In this document: positions 6,340 to 8,582 of the stretch, piece by piece
Numbering within the stretch: position 1 is the first letter of the stretch
Layout: each line of letters starts with the position of its first letter
Program-made: the position numbers and the translations under genes
Source of the DNA: Campylobacteraceae bacterium
Lineage (GTDB): Bacteria; Campylobacterota; Campylobacteria; Campylobacterales; Sulfurovaceae
Direction: 5' to 3'
DNA length: 8,582 nucleotides
NCBI GenBank assembly: GCA_027056615.1
Contig: JALUKJ010000294.1
Coordinates: forward strand, 1 to 8,582
The notes under the pieces: model-generated
Database searches by the model: none
Told to the model about the DNA's origin: nothing
Seen by the model: the letters and a program-made list of their open reading frames with translations, nothing else

Positions 6340-7035
6340 CTAAAGCTCTACCACCACTCTAAACCCACAAAAATAGTTCTTAGAGTTTGCAGGTAGATTA
6401 ATACGACTAGAAGCTCTACAATTTTCAGCTACTCCACTCCATGCACCACCACGAAGCACCATTCCTCTTTGGCTTTTTACATTCCATGCAGAGCCATCTC
6501 TAAATGTTTTACTATAATCTTCAGCATAGTGGTCAGCACACCACTCCCATACATTGCCATGCATATCATAAAGCCCCCAAGCATTTGGCTTTTTTAACCC
6601 TACATTGTGCGTTACTCTACCAGAGTTCTCTTTATACCAAGCATAATCCCCTAAATTCTCTTTTCCTTCATCAAAACAGTAGTTTCCATTTGACCCTGCT
6701 CTACAAGCATACTCCCACTCAGCCTCAGTTGGTAGTCTAAAAGTAACACCCTCACGCTCACTTTTCCATCTGCAGTAATCACGAGCATCATACCAACGAA
6801 CACGCCTAACAGGAACATTAACACCCAAATGAGTATGTTTATCAGTAGGAACTTCAACTCCAGTTGCTTGGGCATAAAGCATATACTCTTCAACTGTTAC
6901 CAAGTATTTAGACATTAAAATGTCATAATCAATGTTCACTTCATGAACAGGCTGTTCATTCGGTTTTGACTTTTCACGCTCACTACCCATAAGAAATGTT
7001 CCTCTTTGGATTTCTATGTAGTTCTCTTTTATCAT
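6340..7035 (-). CDS. SUMF1/formylglycine-generating-enzyme-fold protein, function unassigned
   Basis: This 231-residue protein is a stand-alone FGE-sulfatase (SUMF1) domain. Family landmarks are FLMGSE (14-19), [11 protein letters not shown] (44-54), [17 protein letters not shown] (74-90), [16 protein letters not shown] (99-114), [17 protein letters not shown] (154-170), VLRGGAWSG (193-201), NCRASSRI (205-212) and the closing CGFRVV (223-228). True formylglycine-generating enzymes use a cysteine pair after RGG; here the second (C206) is present but the first is replaced by G201, so sulfatase-activating activity is unlikely. The fold also occurs in EgtB-like, NirV-like and other activator or structural proteins, and none can be chosen. 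No signal peptide is seen, so it is probably cytoplasmic. Its ribosome-binding site (AAGGA) lies inside the last codons of the upstream membrane-protein gene, with 6 bases between the genes, so the two are co-transcribed and probably translationally coupled. Confidence 0.9.
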   Translation of the reverse strand: MIKENYIEIQRGTFLMGSEREKSKPNEQPVHEVNIDYDILMSKYLVTVEEYMLYAQATGVEVPTDKHTHLGVNVPVRRVRWYDARDYCRWKSEREGVTFRLPTEAEWEYACRAGSNGNYCFDEGKENLGDYAWYKENSGRVTHNVGLKKPNAWGLYDMHGNVWEWCADHYAEDYSKTFRDGSAWNVKSQRGMVLRGGAWSGVAENCRASSRINLPANSKNYFCGFRVVVEL

Positions 7036-7041
7036 TTTCGA

Positions 7042-7785
7042 TTATCCTTTTCCATGTAAATGATTATATCTATCTCTAACTTTTGGATGCAATACATTCA
7101 TGTAAAATGTCATTACAATTCCATCAAACAAAAAGTAAAACGCAGCAATACCCACAGGTGGGTTTCCACTTGGAAGCCATGCAAACTTATCAAAAGCAAT
7201 TTTAGGCCAATACCAAGTACCTGTAGCTGTTCCTATCTGCTCTAGGTAGGCTACAATAAAGAACATTATAAGAAAAAAGAGTTGAGACTTTTTAGCTTTA
7301 TATAAAATAATAAAGAAGAGTAGTGAGAAGAGAAAACCAAATACATCATTTGCCCACCAGAGCCACACAAAACTATAGACCACAGAGAAGATAAGCAACC
7401 ACTTTTTAATAACCTCTTGACGAGCCAAAACATAAGGGTGATGAGAAAGCCTAAAAACAGAAGCAAAGATAAGGCTATGCCCAAAAAAGAGCCAAAGAGG
7501 AATATTATGAAAACGATAATGGTACATACCAAGCACCATAGACAATATAAACTCTCCTGTTAATCCTACTACTATTCCAATAAGCATTATTTCTCTAGCA
7601 CGTCTACTACTTCGCCAATAGGAAAAGGCAAAAGCTAGTCCTACTAAAACTACTGCTACTGCTTGACCATGTCCATTAAACCAACTATCACCAATGGGGC
7701 TATCAATCATTAGAAATAGTGCTGTTCCTATAAGGGTTTTTAGTATGGTTCTGTAGGGGAGTTTGTTTTTGCTTCTTAGGGTCAT
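7042..7785 (-). CDS. unrecognised multi-pass membrane protein with two E-(x6-7)-G-aromatic motifs
   Basis: I do not recognise a named family for this 247-residue protein. About eight hydrophobic segments are visible, near 13-27, 41-57, 66-88, 95-112, 129-145, 147-162, 168-185 and 208-228. Two related motifs stand out: E78-x7-GMYHY (86-90) followed by NIPLW, and E182-x6-GTWYW (189-193) followed by WLPSGNPPVG (203-212). This suggests a pseudo-twofold arrangement with membrane-embedded glutamates, somewhat like the carotenoid-modifying or lycopene-cyclase type of membrane enzyme. That resemblance is impressionistic. The start at 7785 has AAGAGA a few bases ahead. It is the first gene of a two-gene unit with the SUMF1-like protein. 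Clusters of basic residues (59-64, 235-247) fit cytoplasmic loops or ends. Confidence 0.8.
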   Translation of the reverse strand: MTLRSKNKLPYRTILKTLIGTALFLMIDSPIGDSWFNGHGQAVAVVLVGLAFAFSYWRSSRRAREIMLIGIVVGLTGEFILSMVLGMYHYRFHNIPLWLFFGHSLIFASVFRLSHHPYVLARQEVIKKWLLIFSVVYSFVWLWWANDVFGFLFSLLFFIILYKAKKSQLFFLIMFFIVAYLEQIGTATGTWYWPKIAFDKFAWLPSGNPPVGIAAFYFLFDGIVMTFYMNVLHPKVRDRYNHLHGKG

Positions 7786-7823
7786 ATATATCTCTTTTAA
7801 ATTTTTGGAAAGTATACAAAAAT

Positions 7824-7829
7824 ATTATA
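7824..7829 (-). promoter_or_regulatory. possible -10 box for the membrane-protein/SUMF1 unit
   Basis: A minus-strand TATAAT lies 38 bases upstream of the membrane-protein ATG, in an AT-rich stretch (7786-7848) between the gene and the palindromic element. A second candidate, TATACT at 7816-7811, is closer to the gene. Neither has a convincing -35 box at the usual spacing. One or other probably drives the two-gene unit. Confidence 0.3.
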
Positions 7830-7951
7830 AAAATCTTTTAATATATATCTTGCAAAACAAGGAACCGATGGCTTTCTCATAGAGAGTGCAAAGCACAGAG
7901 CCTCGCTATGTTCGGGTATAAACACCAATGCCATTGAATTAAGCCCAAATA

Positions 7952-7974
7952 CTGTAGGTTCGATTTCATCGAAC
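7952..7974 (-). repeat. palindromic-element core, left copy
   Basis: This 23-base core is the exact reverse complement of 8002-8024. It contains the small hairpin GTTCGAT-TTC-ATCGAAC (7958-7974) preceded by CTGTAG. Its orientation is called minus so that it aligns with the plus-strand copies at 8002 and in ispE at 4160. Confidence 0.8.
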
Positions 7975-8001
7975 AAAAAATCAGAACCCATAAAACAATC
8001 C

Positions 8002-8024
8002 GTTCGATGAAATCGAACCTACAG
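8002..8024 (+). repeat. palindromic-element core, right copy
   Basis: This 23-base core contains the hairpin GTTCGAT-GAA-ATCGAAC (8002-8018) followed by CTACAG. It can fold alone or pair fully with the left copy at 7952-7974, giving two alternative structures. It is 22/23 identical to 4160-4182 inside ispE. Confidence 0.8.
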
Positions 8025-8097
8025 TTTTTGAATATTTATTCCTTAATTCATTGGCATTGGTGTAAACACTTCGATTCCAAAGAGTTTTGCAAGAAGT

Positions 8098-8582
8098 CTA
8101 ATATAAAAACCCAAATAACCAAAGAGGAATCTTATTTCCAAATCCAACCTCTATATCATCAGCTACTACAAAAGAGTTAGAGACATCTTTTATCTGCTTA
8201 AAAGATTTATTTTTACCTCCAACCTCAAAAAGATAGTTTTTATCGACTAAAAAATCGCCTTTTTTAGGATAGGTAACTTCATGGCTTTTACTAAATACAT
8301 TTAAAAAGAAAGTCTCTCTAACCGTTCCAATATTAGCTTCGGTAATATAGAGCAGATTACTGTTGTTAAGATATATCTTTTCAGGTTTTTCAAGTCTACT
8401 TAACCCTTTTGATGAAGATTTCATAAGAAGTTTTAAAATCCCTGCCTCTTCAAGTTTTATAAAGTACTCTTTTAGCGTTCTACCATCTCCAATCTCTAAC
8501 ATATTTTTAAGTTTTTCAATCTGTGGAACAAAAGGTACACTCTCCATGATGATACTCAACAGAAGTTTAAGCTTTTTAATAC
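8098..8582 (-). CDS. AAA-type ATPase with DUF4143-like C-terminal domain (partial, N-terminus beyond window)
   Basis: The frame stays open to the right edge, so only about the last 161 residues are present and the ATPase core with Walker motifs lies outside. The visible part starts with a helical segment IKKLKLLLSIIMESVPFVPQ, then a winged-helix-like region (GRTLKEYFIKLEEAGILKLL). It ends with the typical nuclease-like tail: IYLNNSNLLY, GTVRETFFLNVF, GDFLVDKNYLFEVGGKNKSF and NKIPLWLFGFLY. The D-x(n)-EVGGK arrangement fits the PD-(D/E)XK-like fold to which I recall DUF4143 being assigned; catalysis is not shown. These ATPases are common, widely exchanged between bacteria and archaea, and of unclear function. 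A TTG codon at 8559 could be read as a start, but the conserved frame continues upstream of it. The stop is 4 bases from the palindromic element. Confidence 0.85.
   Translation of the reverse strand, partial: IKKLKLLLSIIMESVPFVPQIEKLKNMLEIGDGRTLKEYFIKLEEAGILKLLMKSSSKGLSRLEKPEKIYLNNSNLLYITEANIGTVRETFFLNVFSKSHEVTYPKKGDFLVDKNYLFEVGGKNKSFKQIKDVSNSFVVADDIEVGFGNKIPLWLFGFLY

Larger units (their letters stand above)
7849..8093. repeat. 245-bp nested inverted repeat (MITE/BIME-like palindromic element)
   Basis: Most of the 312-base gap 7786-8097 is one imperfect palindrome. Three nested arm pairs are seen. The outermost is 7849-7858 (CTTGCAAAAC) with 8084-8093, perfect over 10 bp. The middle pair is 7922-7943 with 8042-8063, matching at 21 of 22. 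The innermost is 7946-7974 with 8002-8030, matching at 28 of 29, around a 27-base loop. Between the outer and middle arms the left side has 63 bases and the right only 20; both share GGAAYCGA, so the left seems to carry an insertion of about 43 bases. No transposase is present and no clear target duplication flanks it. It reads like two inverted copies of a roughly 120-bp repeat, or one non-autonomous palindromic element. Its right end lies 4 bases from the ATPase stop, so it could also end that transcript. Confidence 0.8.

Noticed and set aside
6340..7035. Annotation of the SUMF1-like protein as a working formylglycine-generating enzyme.
   Set aside because: The first cysteine of the active-site pair is replaced by glycine (G201) and no sulfatase is encoded nearby.
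6504..7532. Open frames opposite or inside the SUMF1-like and membrane-protein genes.
   Set aside because: The products are low-complexity or out-of-frame translations of well-supported genes, with no family signatures of their own.
7797..7991. A 64-codon minus-strand open frame upstream of the membrane-protein gene.
   Set aside because: It runs through the left half of the palindromic element, has no convincing ribosome-binding site and resembles no protein I know. Its segment FDEIEPT is the translation of the repeat core. It is better explained as repeat DNA that happens to lack stops.
7849..8093. CRISPR array or rho-independent terminator as the sole explanation for the repeats.
   Set aside because: The copies are inverted, not direct and regularly spaced, and there are no cas genes. 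The structure is far longer than a terminator and its core recurs inside ispE.
8557..8559. TTG as the start codon of the right-edge gene.
   Set aside because: The conserved ATPase frame continues without a stop to the window edge, so the true start lies outside.

Overview
The window looks like chromosomal DNA from a Campylobacterota (epsilonproteobacterial) organism, probably of the Sulfurimonas/Sulfurovum type. The support is AT-rich sequence, tightly packed genes, an Aer/CetB-type stand-alone PAS protein, and a helicase - truB - ispE gene order that I recall from this phylum. The taxonomic call is inference from gene content; no rRNA or other marker is present.

Positions 100-5713 form one run of plus-strand genes: a UvrD/PcrA-type helicase, truB (tRNA pseudouridine-55 synthase), a type II toxin-antitoxin pair (Phd/YefM-like antitoxin, RelE-like toxin), ispE (isoprenoid precursor kinase), then an NfeD-like membrane protein and a QmcA/stomatin-like SPFH protein. 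truB starts on the base after the helicase stop. The toxin start overlaps the antitoxin end, and the ispE start overlaps the toxin end by 8 bp. The toxin-antitoxin pair sits where, from memory, many relatives carry csrA, so a selfish or stress module appears spliced into a housekeeping operon and translationally linked to an essential gene. NfeD and the SPFH protein are a classic membrane-partner pair with their own ribosome-binding sites. A perfect 30-bp palindrome at 5723-5752 closes this run.

Positions 5759-7785 read on the minus strand: a CetB-like FAD-binding PAS protein, and upstream of it a two-gene unit of an unrecognised eight-helix membrane protein followed by a SUMF1/formylglycine-generating-enzyme-fold protein that lacks one of the two FGE active-site cysteines. 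The right edge holds the C-terminal part of an AAA ATPase with a DUF4143-type tail, running off the window.

The most unusual structure is a 245-bp nested inverted repeat (7849-8093) filling the gap between the ATPase and membrane-protein genes. Its core is a 23-bp unit present twice in inverted orientation, each unit containing the small hairpin GTTCGAT-NNN-ATCGAAC. A third copy, 22 of 23 bases identical, lies in frame inside the ispE coding sequence at 4160-4182. This suggests a small dispersed palindromic element that can also become part of a protein-coding gene, in the manner described for Rickettsia palindromic elements. No rRNA, tRNA, CRISPR array or transposase was seen.
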